NCBI RefSeq assembly: GCF_963666015.1
Contig: NZ_OY762555.1
Coordinates: 2,356,001-2,420,000, forward strand
DNA length: 64,000 nucleotides
Direction of reading: 5' to 3'
Source: an uncultured Sphaerochaeta sp.
Lineage (GTDB): Bacteria; Spirochaetota; Spirochaetia; Sphaerochaetales; Sphaerochaetaceae
The notes beneath the pieces were generated by a model, which worked only from the letters and a program-made list of their open reading frames with translations, searched no databases and was not told where the DNA came from. Below are positions 1 through 8,602 of this stretch, in pieces (position 1 is the stretch's first letter; each line of letters begins with the position of its first letter). The position numbers and the translations under genes were made by a program.

Positions 1-1324
1 GGTAGAGCGAGAAGGGTTTGATGACCTGGTTGCCAATAAGAGTTTAGGCCTTCTCTCACAAAGTGATGCCATCATTTTTATGATGGAATGTACTGCTGTA
101 ACGGCAGAGGACGAAGAATTACTGAAAGCATTACGTCCATATAGTGAGAAGGTCCTGCTTGTTGTAAACAAGGTTGATGACCCCAAGCGTGATGACCTAG
201 TCTGGGAGTACTACCAGTATGGATTCCAACGTGTGGTGGGAATATCTGCCGCTCACGGATTAGGCATTGAAGATTTGGAAGATACGCTGCTTGGTATGCT
301 GGAAATGGTAAGCCTTGATGAAGCTCCTGAAGAAGCAGAGCGCGTGAAGCTGGCTATTATGGGTAAGCCCAATACAGGCAAGTCCACCCTTACTAACCTC
401 TTGGTCGGTTCAGATGTTTCAATTGTCAGTGATATTGCGGGTACTACCCGTGATGTTGTCATGGGAACTTTCTCATACAAGGGTAGTGACTTTACCGTAC
501 TTGATACTGCAGGTATCAGGCGTAAGAGCAAGGTTGAGGAGGACGTGGAATACTACTCCGTCAATCGTGCCATCAAGACCATCGATGAGGCTGATGTAGT
601 GTTGTTGATGGTGGATGCTGTCGAGGGGCTCTCAGACCAGGATAAAAAGATAGCCAACCTTATTGTACGTAGGGGCAAGGGGATCATCTTGGTATTGAAT
701 AAGATTGACTTGCTCCCTGGAATTGGGAACGAGTTGCAGGCTATCAAGGACAGGATCAGGTTCCTGTTCCCCATCCTCGGCTTTGCGCCCATCACGTCAA
801 TCAGTGCTCTCAAAGGGCAGGATATTGGCAAGCTACTCGATACAGTATGGGGGGTATGGAAGCAGCTTAACAAGCGTGTTGACACTTCTCAGCTGAACGA
901 AGCGATCAAGGAGTGGGGAGAGGCCTATCAGCCCCCACGAGGAAGCATGGGGCATTACAAGGTATATTACGGTACTCAGTTCAGTGCCAACCCAGTGAAG
1001 TTCCTTATGTTCGTCAACCGAATCAAGGACTTCCCGCAGATTTATGTCCAGTACCTGAAGAACTGTATTCGCCGAGACCTGGGATTCACCCAGATACCCA
1101 TCGAGGTAGATCTCCGTGAACGTAAGAGAAATCCCTCCTTGCATGAAAGAGGACCTAAAAAGCCAGTAGTGGAAGGTCCAAAGACCGAGGTGAAGCGTAA
1201 TGTTGGTGGAAGAGCATTTGCAAAACCAAAAGGGACCAAGCCAGGTAACGTGGCTTCAGTTGACAAGTCACGTAAACGAATTGAAAAACAGGCAAAGCGT
1301 ACCACCGGTAAGAAACGAGGTTGA
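1..1324 (+). CDS. der: GTPase Der (EngA), 5' end outside window
   Basis: Ribosome-associated double GTPase needed for 50S subunit maturation. The frame is open from base 2, so the true start lies upstream; what remains is the end of GTPase domain 1 (NKVDD is its G4 motif), the whole of domain 2 and the KH-like C-terminal domain. In domain 2 I see G1 GKPNTGKST, G2 within SDIAGTTRD, G3 DTAGIRRKSKVEED and G4 NKID. The last ~40 residues are basic, as in other Der proteins. The stop overlaps the region of the following HAD gene, so the two are probably co-transcribed. The family assignment is secure; only the N-terminus is missing. Confidence 0.96.
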   Translation, partial: VEREGFDDLVANKSLGLLSQSDAIIFMMECTAVTAEDEELLKALRPYSEKVLLVVNKVDDPKRDDLVWEYYQYGFQRVVGISAAHGLGIEDLEDTLLGMLEMVSLDEAPEEAERVKLAIMGKPNTGKSTLTNLLVGSDVSIVSDIAGTTRDVVMGTFSYKGSDFTVLDTAGIRRKSKVEEDVEYYSVNRAIKTIDEADVVLLMVDAVEGLSDQDKKIANLIVRRGKGIILVLNKIDLLPGIGNELQAIKDRIRFLFPILGFAPITSISALKGQDIGKLLDTVWGVWKQLNKRVDTSQLNEAIKEWGEAYQPPRGSMGHYKVYYGTQFSANPVKFLMFVNRIKDFPQIYVQYLKNCIRRDLGFTQIPIEVDLRERKRNPSLHERGPKKPVVEGPKTEVKRNVGGRAFAKPKGTKPGNVASVDKSRKRIEKQAKRTTGKKRG

Positions 1325-1326
1325 GG

Positions 1327-2025
1327 ATGGGGTATCTGCAAGAGAAAGGTATCAAGGTTCTCGCGCTCGATATTGATGGTACCCTCTATCCGAAGAGGAT
1401 GCTCAATGTAAGAATGGTTCGTTCCCTGTTTCCTTCCCTTCTCCTTGCCAAGGCTTTCAACTGGGCAAGAAAGGAGTACCGTAGGGTGCAGGATCTGCAC
1501 CCTACCTTTCCAGAGAATCGAGAAGGTCTAATACATCGACAGGCTCAGCTGGTTGCTTCCCGATTGAGGGGGAAGTGGACGAATGATCAGGTTAAGGCCG
1601 CTGTTGAGGGACAGTTCTATCAGGCTTGGGAGCGTTCTTTCTTGAGTATCAAGGCGTATCCAACAATGGTTGAGACACTTGAACAAGTACATGCGGAAGG
1701 TGTGAAAATTGCGGTTTTCAGTGATTTTCCCTTGGCTGATAAGTTGCAGACACTTGGTATTGCTGATTTGGTAGACTATGCCCACAGTACTGAGGAAAGC
1801 GGATATTTGAAACCAAGTGCAAAAGCATTTTCCTTCTTACTTGATCGCTTGCAGGAGGATCCCAGTAAAGTGCTCTATATGGGCGACAGTTACACCAAGG
1901 ATTGCCGTGGTGCAAAACAAGCAGGGATGCATTCCTGCCTGATAAGCAAGGATACCCACAAGAGTTTCCCTGAAGCTGACTTGGTGGTAAGCTCTTGGAA
2001 GGAGTTTGCTTCTCTGGTACTCTGA
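1327..2025 (+). CDS. HAD-superfamily hydrolase (phosphatase)
   Basis: A 232-residue haloacid dehalogenase-type hydrolase, most likely a phosphatase of unknown substrate. Motif I is ALDIDGTLYP with the nucleophile and acid/base aspartates, motif II is VFSDF, the motif III lysine is in GYLKPSAKAF, and motif IV is YMGDSYTKDCRGA. The helical stretch between motifs I and II is the usual C1 cap. The ATG at 1327 is preferred because GAGG at 1317-1320 sits 6 nt upstream. A TTG at 1321 is in frame but has no spacing to that ribosome binding site. It follows der directly and is probably translationally coupled to it. Confidence 0.85.
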   Translation: MGYLQEKGIKVLALDIDGTLYPKRMLNVRMVRSLFPSLLLAKAFNWARKEYRRVQDLHPTFPENREGLIHRQAQLVASRLRGKWTNDQVKAAVEGQFYQAWERSFLSIKAYPTMVETLEQVHAEGVKIAVFSDFPLADKLQTLGIADLVDYAHSTEESGYLKPSAKAFSFLLDRLQEDPSKVLYMGDSYTKDCRGAKQAGMHSCLISKDTHKSFPEADLVVSSWKEFASLVL

Positions 2026-2050
2026 GGATATTCTGGTAGGAGGTTTTTCG

Positions 2051-3616
2051 ATGGGACTCGAGCTTTTGCTTCCGGTAATCCTGTTTATCATCACGCTCAT
2101 TATCATCTACATGCTTCGTGTAGAAGATAAGCGTGATCGCCGTTTGGATCTCATGAAGCAGAAAGTAGGACAGTTTTCCCGGGAATTGGAAGCCTCCCGT
2201 AATCAGTTCAAAGACACCTCCCAGCAAGTTGAGGAGAGGATCAACCACCGAATTGATGCGGCCAACCAGATGCTTCTTAGGATAGAGACCCAGATGACGG
2301 ACCTTGAGGCGAGGAGTGATGATCTCTCCAAACTACAGGGAGTGCTCAATACCTATCGGGATTCTCTTACCAAGCTAGGAACTACCACAGCACAAGTGGA
2401 AGCACGTATAGGGCACACAAAACAAGAAATTCAACGTATTGAAGCAGTAGATGCAACGATCAGCCATTTTGATGAACGTATAGAGGCTTTCAAGCAGATG
2501 CTTCAGGAGGCAGTTGAAGAGGGTAGCAACTCAATCAGCCAACAACAGCTAAAGGTAAAACAGCTTCTTGATTCATCCTATGCAAAGCTACAGGAATATG
2601 AAGCAGAGGTCCAGGAAGTGGAGCGGCAGAACCAGAGTCGTGTGGCGGGCCATGCAGAGACACTGAAAAGCAATGAGGCAGACTCACTCTCAATCATAAC
2701 ATCTCAATTGGCAAAAATCAGACAACTCGGTGACGATGCAGAGCAGATAATTGCCAATAGTAGACGTGATTTGGAAGCGGTGAGGGAACAGGCTTTCCAG
2801 GATGTGAATGAACAGAAGAATCAATACGAGTTTATCAAGACAGAAAGTCAGAAATACTTCAGGACAGAGAGAGAGAGCCTTCTTTCCTTGATTGAGGAGG
2901 TAAAGAGTCGTATCTCTGAGACACTCTCCCAATTCAGTCAACAATGTGACCATGATATGGAAGTTGTGTTCGCGCATACCATAACCAAGACAGACCAAGC
3001 GTTCCAGACCATGATTCATACAGTCTCTTCGTATCTGGAAGAGTTGCAACAGCGAATGGAACAGGCTCAAATGATGAGCCAAAAACTGGAACAGCAGGAG
3101 CACGACAGTTTGCATGTATTCAGTGATGAAATCCTGCAACTCTGTGAGCAGCATGACCAAGCAACTGAGAACTTACGCAAGAGTGGGCGTAAGCAAGAGG
3201 AGCTCCAACAGATCATTCTGCATCTCAGGGAAGAGGCTACTGCACTGCAGGAAACGTTGAGTGAAATGAAGAAGAATCATGAAGCATTGGCCACCGAACA
3301 CGCACAAGAACAACAAGCGAAAGAGCTTCTAGCAGCTTCTTTTACAGCGCTTACCCTACAGCTCACAGAGAAACAAGAAGCTTTGCATAACGTTGAACAG
3401 ACTCTGCAAACCAGACAGGAAAAGCTTGCTTCTCTGGAGCAGGAACAAACAGTTCCAGAGGATCAGATTCCAAATGAAGAAACTAAGAGAGAGGATGAGT
3501 CTGAAATAGAGGATGAGTCTGAAATAGTGGATGACCATTCGCCTTGGGTTGAATACGTCCCTGAGGGTGATGAGGAAGAAATCTCTTTGGATGACGAAGA
3601 CGATAAAACTACTTGA
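2051..3616 (+). CDS. membrane-anchored long coiled-coil protein (spirochaete type)
   Basis: A 521-residue protein with one N-terminal transmembrane segment (about residues 3-21), followed by almost uninterrupted heptad-rich, Gln/Glu-rich coiled coil to about residue 475 and a strongly acidic tail. No enzymatic motif is visible. The layout matches what I recall as SpiroCoCo proteins of treponemes, which suggests a structural or scaffolding role on the cytoplasmic face of the membrane; that role is inference. Start chosen at ATG 2051 because of AGGAGG at 2038-2043; an upstream in-frame TTG lacks support. The acidic tail contains an exact 18-bp tandem duplication (3491-3526). Confidence 0.72.
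   Translation: MGLELLLPVILFIITLIIIYMLRVEDKRDRRLDLMKQKVGQFSRELEASRNQFKDTSQQVEERINHRIDAANQMLLRIETQMTDLEARSDDLSKLQGVLNTYRDSLTKLGTTTAQVEARIGHTKQEIQRIEAVDATISHFDERIEAFKQMLQEAVEEGSNSISQQQLKVKQLLDSSYAKLQEYEAEVQEVERQNQSRVAGHAETLKSNEADSLSIITSQLAKIRQLGDDAEQIIANSRRDLEAVREQAFQDVNEQKNQYEFIKTESQKYFRTERESLLSLIEEVKSRISETLSQFSQQCDHDMEVVFAHTITKTDQAFQTMIHTVSSYLEELQQRMEQAQMMSQKLEQQEHDSLHVFSDEILQLCEQHDQATENLRKSGRKQEELQQIILHLREEATALQETLSEMKKNHEALATEHAQEQQAKELLAASFTALTLQLTEKQEALHNVEQTLQTRQEKLASLEQEQTVPEDQIPNEETKREDESEIEDESEIVDDHSPWVEYVPEGDEEEISLDDEDDKTT
3491..3526 (+). repeat. 18-bp tandem duplication in acidic tail
   Basis: Two identical 18-bp units (3491-3508 and 3509-3526) encode EDESEI twice. The repeat is in frame, so copy-number change would only lengthen or shorten the acidic tail of the coiled-coil protein. 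Confidence 0.9.
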
Positions 3617-3642
3617 CGCTTGCACATCGGTGTGAGTATGTT
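3613..3642 (+). promoter_or_regulatory. candidate promoter of grpE-dnaK
   Basis: TTGACG at 3613-3618 and TATGTT at 3637-3642 with an 18-nt spacer. The -35 overlaps the stop codon of the coiled-coil gene. TATGTT also appears as the -10 candidate of rpsT and znuA in this window, which supports the call. I find no CIRCE element (TTAGCACTC-N9-GAGTGCTAA) here. Confidence 0.5.
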
Positions 3643-3649
3643 ATCGGCA

Positions 3650-3665
3650 AGCCCAGGGGTGGGCT
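3650..3665 (+). other. short hairpin in grpE leader
   Basis: AGCCCA-GGGG-TGGGCT forms a 6-bp stem with a 4-nt loop. It is followed by ACTCTTTA rather than a clean U tract. It may be a weak terminator of the preceding gene or part of the grpE 5' untranslated region. Confidence 0.4.
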
Positions 3666-3706
3666 ACTCTTTACGCTATACACTATTAAAAGCTACGGCC
3701 TGGCAT

Positions 3707-3722
3707 ATGCAAGTAATTGCAT
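3707..3722. promoter_or_regulatory. perfect inverted repeat upstream of grpE
   Basis: ATGCAA-GTAA-TTGCAT, a perfect 6-4-6 inverted repeat 64 bp before the grpE start. It could be a regulator site or leader hairpin for the chaperone operon; no family is identified. Confidence 0.4.
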
Positions 3723-3786
3723 GTTGGGCTTGTGAATAGACATGTGCCCGTATCTTTTGCTGGCATATGGGAAATTGAGGAATAGA

Positions 3787-4416
3787 ATGGAAAAGAAACA
3801 GAATGAAAGCAAGTCCAAGAGTGCACAGCCTACTGTTGATTCAGAAGTGAAAGAGGAATTTCACACTCAAGAAAGTGAAAATCAGCCTGCACAAGAGCAA
3901 GAAGTGCAGGAATTGTCTGAAGTGGAACAGAAGGAGTTGGAAATCGTGCGATTGAAGGAACAGCTTGCTACTGCACAGGAAGAAGCCGCCTCTTTGAAGG
4001 AGCAAATGCTTCGTGACCGTGCTGATCTTGAGAATTATAGGAAACGTCTTCTCCGCGATAAGGAAGAGACTGTGAAGTTTGCAAATGAAAACCTGATCAA
4101 GGATCTTCTGCAACCTCTTGACGACCTTGGACGAGCGCTCCAGGCAGCAGAGGCTACAAAGGACTATGAAAAAGTGCATGATGGTGTGGTCATGGTTAAT
4201 AGTCAGCTCTACTCCACCTTGGAAAAAAACTGGGGCTTGCAGAGAATTGAATCTGTAGGGAAAGAGTTCGACCCGCTTGAGCATGAAGCCTATCAAATGG
4301 TTGTTGATAATTCCTTGGAACACGAAGTGGTGCTGGAAGAGTACGTCGTCGGGTATAAATTACATGGCCGGGTGCTCAGACCTGCAAAGGTAAAAGTTGG
4401 CAAGCCAAACGTTTGA
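3787..4416 (+). CDS. grpE: nucleotide exchange factor GrpE
   Basis: Cochaperone that releases ADP from DnaK. The 209-residue protein has an acidic, Gln/Glu-rich N-terminal region, a long coiled coil that includes RADLENYRKRLLRDKEE, and the C-terminal beta domain (VGKEFDPLEHEAYQMV ... GYKLHGRVLRPAKVKVG) that contacts the DnaK nucleotide-binding domain. Start chosen at ATG 3787, with GAGG at 3777-3780; the longer reading frame from 3742 starts without a ribosome binding site and adds residues unlike the family. It lies immediately upstream of dnaK, the usual order. hrcA, often the first gene of such operons, is absent. Confidence 0.95.
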   Translation: MEKKQNESKSKSAQPTVDSEVKEEFHTQESENQPAQEQEVQELSEVEQKELEIVRLKEQLATAQEEAASLKEQMLRDRADLENYRKRLLRDKEETVKFANENLIKDLLQPLDDLGRALQAAEATKDYEKVHDGVVMVNSQLYSTLEKNWGLQRIESVGKEFDPLEHEAYQMVVDNSLEHEVVLEEYVVGYKLHGRVLRPAKVKVGKPNV

Positions 4417-4447
4417 CGATTGGATGCGGTATGAGTACCTTTGGTTC

Positions 4448-4464
4448 ACGGGTAAGAAACCCGT
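4448..4464 (+). other. hairpin between grpE and dnaK
   Basis: ACGGGT-AAGAA-ACCCGT, a perfect 6-bp stem in the 89-nt gap before dnaK. No U tract follows, so an RNA processing or stability element is more likely than a full terminator. Confidence 0.4.
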
Positions 4465-4505
4465 ATTGAATATTTGATAGTTAATTTGGAGAGGAGAAAT
4501 ATAAC

Positions 4506-6446
4506 ATGGGAAGAATTATTGGAATTGACTTGGGGACTACCAATAGCTGCGTAGCAGTAATGGAAGGAAATGATCCCGTGGTCATCGCGAACAGCGAAGG
4601 TCAGCGGACAACCCCTAGTGTTGTTGGATTTACTGCCAAGGGAGACCGCCTGGTTGGGCAGCCTGCCAAGAACCAGATTGTTACCAATGCTGAGAATACC
4701 GTGTATTCCATCAAGCGCTTCATGGGTAGAAAGTACCGTGAAGTTCCTTCTGAACTCCAGAAGGTCTCCTATAAGGTAACCGCTGGAAGTAGCGATGAAA
4801 TAAAAGTTGAGATTCGCGGAGAGTCTTTCTCTCCCCAGGAAATTTCTGCAGCAGTACTGCAGAAAATGAAGAAGACAGCTGAGGACTATCTTGGTGAACC
4901 GGTTACTGAAGCCGTTATCACCGTCCCTGCATACTTCAACGATGCTCAGAGACAGGCTACCAAAGATGCCGGTAAGATTGCTGGGCTTGATGTAAAGCGC
5001 ATCGTAAATGAGCCCACTGCAGCTGCGTTGGCTTATGGTTTGGGCAAGGATGCTAATCGTGAGGAAAAAATTGCCGTCTACGACCTTGGTGGTGGTACCT
5101 TTGATATCTCCATCCTTGAGCTTGGAGATGGTGTATTTGAAGTAAAATCCACGAATGGCGATACCCACCTTGGTGGTGATGACTTTGACCAGCGAATAAT
5201 TGACTGGATTGTCGGTGAGTTCAAGAAATCCAATGGGATTGACCTGGCAGCTGACAAGATGGCATTGCAGAGACTGAGAGAGTCAGCAGAGAAAGCAAAG
5301 ATTGAGCTTTCCAACTCAACCAGCACTGATATCAACTTGCCGTTCATCACCGCTGACAGCAGTGGTCCAAAACACCTGCAGATGACATTGACCCGTTCAA
5401 AGTTTGAGCAGTTGGTTGCCGACTTGATTGAACGCTCAAAGCTACCTGCCCAGAATGCACTTCGTGATGCAGGCTTGACCGCTGCAGATATTGATGAAGT
5501 CATCCTGGTTGGTGGATCCACAAGAATTCCTGCAGTACAGGCTATGGTTCGTGAGCTGTTCAAGAAGGAGCCCCACAAGGGTGTAAACCCAGATGAAGTA
5601 GTTGCTATGGGAGCTGCAATTCAGGGTGGTATTCTCGGTGGTTCTGTGAAGGATGTGCTTTTGTTGGACGTTACCCCGCTCTCCTTGGGTATTGAAACCC
5701 TTGGTAGTGTTTGCACCCGTCTGATCGAGCGGAATACAACTATCCCAACCCGGAAGAGCCAGATCTTCAGTACTGCCGCTGATGGGCAGACTGCTGTGAG
5801 TATCCATGTTCTTCAGGGTGAGCGAGAGATGGCCAGCCAGAACAGAACACTCGGAAAGTTCGATTTGGTTGGTATTCCTGCAGCCCCTCGTGGTGTACCG
5901 CAGATTGAGGTTACCTTCGACATTGATGCCAACGGTATTGTCCATGTATCTGCAAAGGATCTGGGTACCGGTAAGGAACAGAAGATTCGTATCGAATCCT
6001 CCAGTGGTCTAAGCGAAGATGAGATCGACAAGATGGTCAAGGAAGCTGAAGCACACGCTGAAGAGGACAAGAGAGAACGTGCTCGTATCGATGCCCGTAA
6101 TGAAGCTGACAGCTTGATCTACTCCACCGAGAAGTCCCTTAAGGATTATGGTGATAAGATCAGCAGTGAGGATAAGGCTACCATCGAAAGTGCTGTTGCA
6201 GACCTTAAGGGTGTCATGGACAACCAGAGTGCAACTGCAGAAGAGATCAAGGCCAAAGTTGAAGCCTTACAGCAAGCTTCCTACAAGCTGGCTGAAGAAG
6301 TCTATAAGCAGAGTGCAGCCTCTGGCGCTGAGGGCGCTGAGGGCGCTGAGGGCCAAGCACAGGATTCTGCCTCTCAGGAATCAACCGGGGAGACTAAAAA
6401 GCCCAAGGACGGCGTTGAAGATGCCGACTTTGAGGTCGTAGACTAA
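4506..6446 (+). CDS. dnaK: chaperone DnaK (Hsp70)
   Basis: ATP-driven chaperone of 646 residues. The N-terminal ATPase domain has [17 protein letters not shown] (phosphate 1), [36 protein letters not shown] (phosphate 2) and [11 protein letters not shown] (adenosine). The substrate-binding domain begins near [13 protein letters not shown], followed by the helical lid, and the protein ends in the acidic [12 protein letters not shown] tail. A strong GGAGAGGAG lies before the start. The tail region includes a three-copy Gly-Ala-Glu repeat. It acts with GrpE upstream and DnaJ downstream; a strong hairpin separates it from dnaJ and may set the ratio of the two proteins. Confidence 0.99.
   Translation: MGRIIGIDLGTTNSCVAVMEGNDPVVIANSEGQRTTPSVVGFTAKGDRLVGQPAKNQIVTNAENTVYSIKRFMGRKYREVPSELQKVSYKVTAGSSDEIKVEIRGESFSPQEISAAVLQKMKKTAEDYLGEPVTEAVITVPAYFNDAQRQATKDAGKIAGLDVKRIVNEPTAAALAYGLGKDANREEKIAVYDLGGGTFDISILELGDGVFEVKSTNGDTHLGGDDFDQRIIDWIVGEFKKSNGIDLAADKMALQRLRESAEKAKIELSNSTSTDINLPFITADSSGPKHLQMTLTRSKFEQLVADLIERSKLPAQNALRDAGLTAADIDEVILVGGSTRIPAVQAMVRELFKKEPHKGVNPDEVVAMGAAIQGGILGGSVKDVLLLDVTPLSLGIETLGSVCTRLIERNTTIPTRKSQIFSTAADGQTAVSIHVLQGEREMASQNRTLGKFDLVGIPAAPRGVPQIEVTFDIDANGIVHVSAKDLGTGKEQKIRIESSSGLSEDEIDKMVKEAEAHAEEDKRERARIDARNEADSLIYSTEKSLKDYGDKISSEDKATIESAVADLKGVMDNQSATAEEIKAKVEALQQASYKLAEEVYKQSAASGAEGAEGAEGQAQDSASQESTGETKKPKDGVEDADFEVVD
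6324..6350 (+). repeat. three 9-bp tandem repeats in dnaK tail
   Basis: GGCGCTGAG occurs three times without interruption (6324-6332, 6333-6341, 6342-6350), encoding GAE x3 in the linker before the acidic C-terminus. Slippage would keep the frame. Confidence 0.9.
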
Positions 6447-6483
6447 GGAGTCGATTACAAGGTACTATATTTAAACGGCTTAC

Positions 6484-6511
6484 CATCATGTCGGCTTCGG
6501 CCGACATGATG
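6484..6511 (+). terminator. strong UUCG hairpin between dnaK and dnaJ
   Basis: A perfect 12-bp stem (6484-6495 with 6500-6511) closed by a C(UUCG)G tetraloop, followed by TTTCTAAA. The short U stretch suggests partial termination or a 3' stabiliser for dnaK mRNA, with some read-through into dnaJ 36 bp further on. Confidence 0.75.
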
Positions 6512-6546
6512 TTTCTAAAGCCAATCTGTTCTAAGGAAGTCGCACC

Positions 6547-7686
6547 GTGGCGAAACGTGATTATTATGAAGTGCTTGGAGTTGGAAAGACTGCAACACTA
6601 GACGAAATTAAAAAGGCATATCGCAAACTGGCAATTGCCAACCACCCAGACCGCAATCCAGGGGACAAGGCAGCCGAGGATCGCTTCAAGGAAGCAACTG
6701 AGGCATATGATGTTCTTGGTGATGAAAAGAAACGCAAAATGTACGATCAATACGGTTTTGCGGGAGTTGATGGCGCCAATGGGGGTGGCCATGACTACTC
6801 CAATGTGTACCGTGATTTCAGCGACATTTTTGGTGGTGGCTTTGGCGGTGGTGGTTTTGAGGATATCTTCAGCTCCTTCTTCGGAGGTGGTGGTGGAAGA
6901 TCACAAGGCCGGGGTGGCCAGAGAGGCCCGGAAGCAGGTTCTTCTCTCCGGTATGACGTGGATATCGATTTTAAGGATGCAGTTTTTGGCACGAAGATTG
7001 AAGTTGCGTACTCTCATCAAGTAGCATGTGATGTCTGTCATGGAAGTGGGAGCGAAGGTGGATCTGGGACCAAGATTTGTCCGACCTGTAATGGATCAGG
7101 ACAAGTCAGGCGAAACAGTGGGTTCTTTGCAATCGCCAGTGCCTGCCCTACCTGTGGCGGTAGTGGGCATGTCATTGAAAATCCCTGTTCATCCTGCCAT
7201 GGCTCTGGGTTGAAGAGAAAGCAACAGAAGGTGAAAGTCTCCATTCCTGCTGGAGTTGATACCGGTAGCAGGGTGGTTCTTAGAGGAATGGGCGATGCAG
7301 GCCCTAATGGAGGTCCTGCCGGGGATTTGTACGTGTACATCAATGTAAAATCCCATAAGTACTTTGTTCGTCAAGACTATGATCTTTTTTGCCAGATCCC
7401 CATCTCGATAACGCAGGCCTCTTTGGGTGGAGAGATAAAGGTTCCTACCATCGATGGTAATTCCATCAAGGTGAACATTCCTTCTGGTATCCAGAGTGGT
7501 AAAATGCTGCGAGTAAAAGGTCGGGGAGTTACCAAACTCAATTCAACTGACCGTGGTGACATGTATATCAAACTACAGGTCCAGATTCCCAAGCGATTGG
7601 GAATGAAGGCGAAGAAGTTGATGCAGGAATTAAGTGCTGCATTGGGTGAGGACGAGTCTCCCAATCCAGTTCCTTTCGAAGCGTAA
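6547..7686 (+). CDS. dnaJ: chaperone DnaJ (Hsp40)
   Basis: DnaK cochaperone, 379 residues, type I architecture. The J domain (1-70) carries the HPD motif in ANHPDRNPG. A Gly/Phe-rich linker follows (about 75-120). Four zinc-binding CxxCxGxG repeats are present: CDVCHGSG, CPTCNGSG, CPTCGGSG and CSSCHGSG. The C-terminal substrate-binding beta domains complete it. Start is GTG 6547 with AAGGAAG just upstream. It is separated from dnaK only by a strong hairpin and ends before a clear terminator, closing the chaperone operon. Confidence 0.98.
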   Translation: MAKRDYYEVLGVGKTATLDEIKKAYRKLAIANHPDRNPGDKAAEDRFKEATEAYDVLGDEKKRKMYDQYGFAGVDGANGGGHDYSNVYRDFSDIFGGGFGGGGFEDIFSSFFGGGGGRSQGRGGQRGPEAGSSLRYDVDIDFKDAVFGTKIEVAYSHQVACDVCHGSGSEGGSGTKICPTCNGSGQVRRNSGFFAIASACPTCGGSGHVIENPCSSCHGSGLKRKQQKVKVSIPAGVDTGSRVVLRGMGDAGPNGGPAGDLYVYINVKSHKYFVRQDYDLFCQIPISITQASLGGEIKVPTIDGNSIKVNIPSGIQSGKMLRVKGRGVTKLNSTDRGDMYIKLQVQIPKRLGMKAKKLMQELSAALGEDESPNPVPFEA

Positions 7687-7693
7687 TGAATTG

Positions 7694-7718
7694 GGCTGCC
7701 ATGGATGGTAGCCTTTTT
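7694..7718 (+). terminator. terminator after dnaJ
   Basis: An 8-bp stem with one G-U pair (7694-7701 with 7706-7713), loop TGGA, followed at once by five T. This is a canonical Rho-independent terminator. Confidence 0.85.
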
Positions 7719-7743
7719 ATCGCGTAATGCATAGGAGCATTGC

Positions 7744-8499
7744 ATGGGTGAGAAGATAATTGGCTTTCATGCCATAGAAGAAGGTCTGAAGAAGGCTTCC
7801 TCAGGGTCGGTGCTCTACATCGCCAGAGGAATGGGTGGGCATACCCAAGATTTGGAAAGACAAGCTCGACTGAGCTCGAAAGTTGTAGTCAAGAAGATTG
7901 CAAAGGTTGAAATGGACCGAATGGTCAGTCAGGCGGACCATCGGGGTGTTGTACTGGATCTTGTGAGTTCTGCACAGGAGTTGGGTGGCAAGGTTCAGAA
8001 CCTTTCAGTAAAAGATTTCTGCAAGAATCTTAAGGCTGACGATCCTGCGGTGGTTCTGGTGCTTGACGAGATTACCGATCCTCAGAACCTTGGAGCCATT
8101 CTTCGCTCAGCAGATCAGTTTTCTGTATCCCTTGTTGTAATTCCAGACAGACGGAGTGCCCATGCGAACAGCACGGTCATTAAAGTCTCTTCTGGGGCGG
8201 CACATTATGTACCCATGGCACAGGTTACAAACATCAACCGTGAAATTGAGTACTTGAAGAGCCAAGGGTTCTGGGTGTACGGCGCGGCTATGGATGGGCA
8301 GGCGGTATACAAGACGACATTCCCTAATAGAACCGTATTGGTAATGGGGAATGAAGGAAAAGGAATTGGGCAACTTACCCAACGGCTTTGCGACCATATG
8401 GTTACCATTCCTATGACCGGTCACATCGATTCCTTGAATGTTTCTGTTGCAACAGGGATCCTCCTTTATGAAGTGAGAAGACAACAGGCAACGAAATAG
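7744..8499 (+). CDS. rlmB: SpoU-family rRNA 2'-O-methyltransferase (RlmB type)
   Basis: TrmH/SpoU methyltransferase of 251 residues, expected to 2'-O-methylate a 23S rRNA guanosine with S-adenosylmethionine. The N-terminal substrate-binding domain (about 1-75, starting GEKIIGFHAIEEGL) precedes the knotted SPOUT domain. SPOUT motif 1 is LDEITDPQNLGAILRSAD, motif 2 is VLVMGNEGKGIGQL and motif 3 is IPMTGHIDSLNVSVATGILLYE. AGGAG lies 6 nt before the ATG. It is a separate unit between two terminators. The exact target (RlmB rather than TrmH) rests on the N-terminal domain and overall length. Confidence 0.9.
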   Translation: MGEKIIGFHAIEEGLKKASSGSVLYIARGMGGHTQDLERQARLSSKVVVKKIAKVEMDRMVSQADHRGVVLDLVSSAQELGGKVQNLSVKDFCKNLKADDPAVVLVLDEITDPQNLGAILRSADQFSVSLVVIPDRRSAHANSTVIKVSSGAAHYVPMAQVTNINREIEYLKSQGFWVYGAAMDGQAVYKTTFPNRTVLVMGNEGKGIGQLTQRLCDHMVTIPMTGHIDSLNVSVATGILLYEVRRQQATK

Positions 8500-8526
8500 A
8501 TTCTGACAACATTAATATTTGTGATT

Positions 8527-8552
8527 AGGGGTGCCATTGTGGCACCTCTTTT
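8527..8552 (+). terminator. terminator after rlmB
   Basis: A 10-bp stem with one G-U pair (8527-8536 with 8540-8549), loop TTG, ending in TTTT. Confidence 0.85.
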
Positions 8553-8602
8553 GGTATACTTTGTTTCGTTTACAAAGTACAAATTTAACTGGAGCGTATG
8601 GA

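Noticed and set aside
3617..3786. CIRCE element or sigma32 promoter for the chaperone operon
   Set aside because: Neither the 9-9-9 CIRCE repeat nor a CTTGAAA/CCCCAT pair is present.
3841..4323. 160-codon minus-strand frame opposite grpE
   Set aside because: Phe/Leu-rich shadow of the Glu/Lys-rich GrpE codons.
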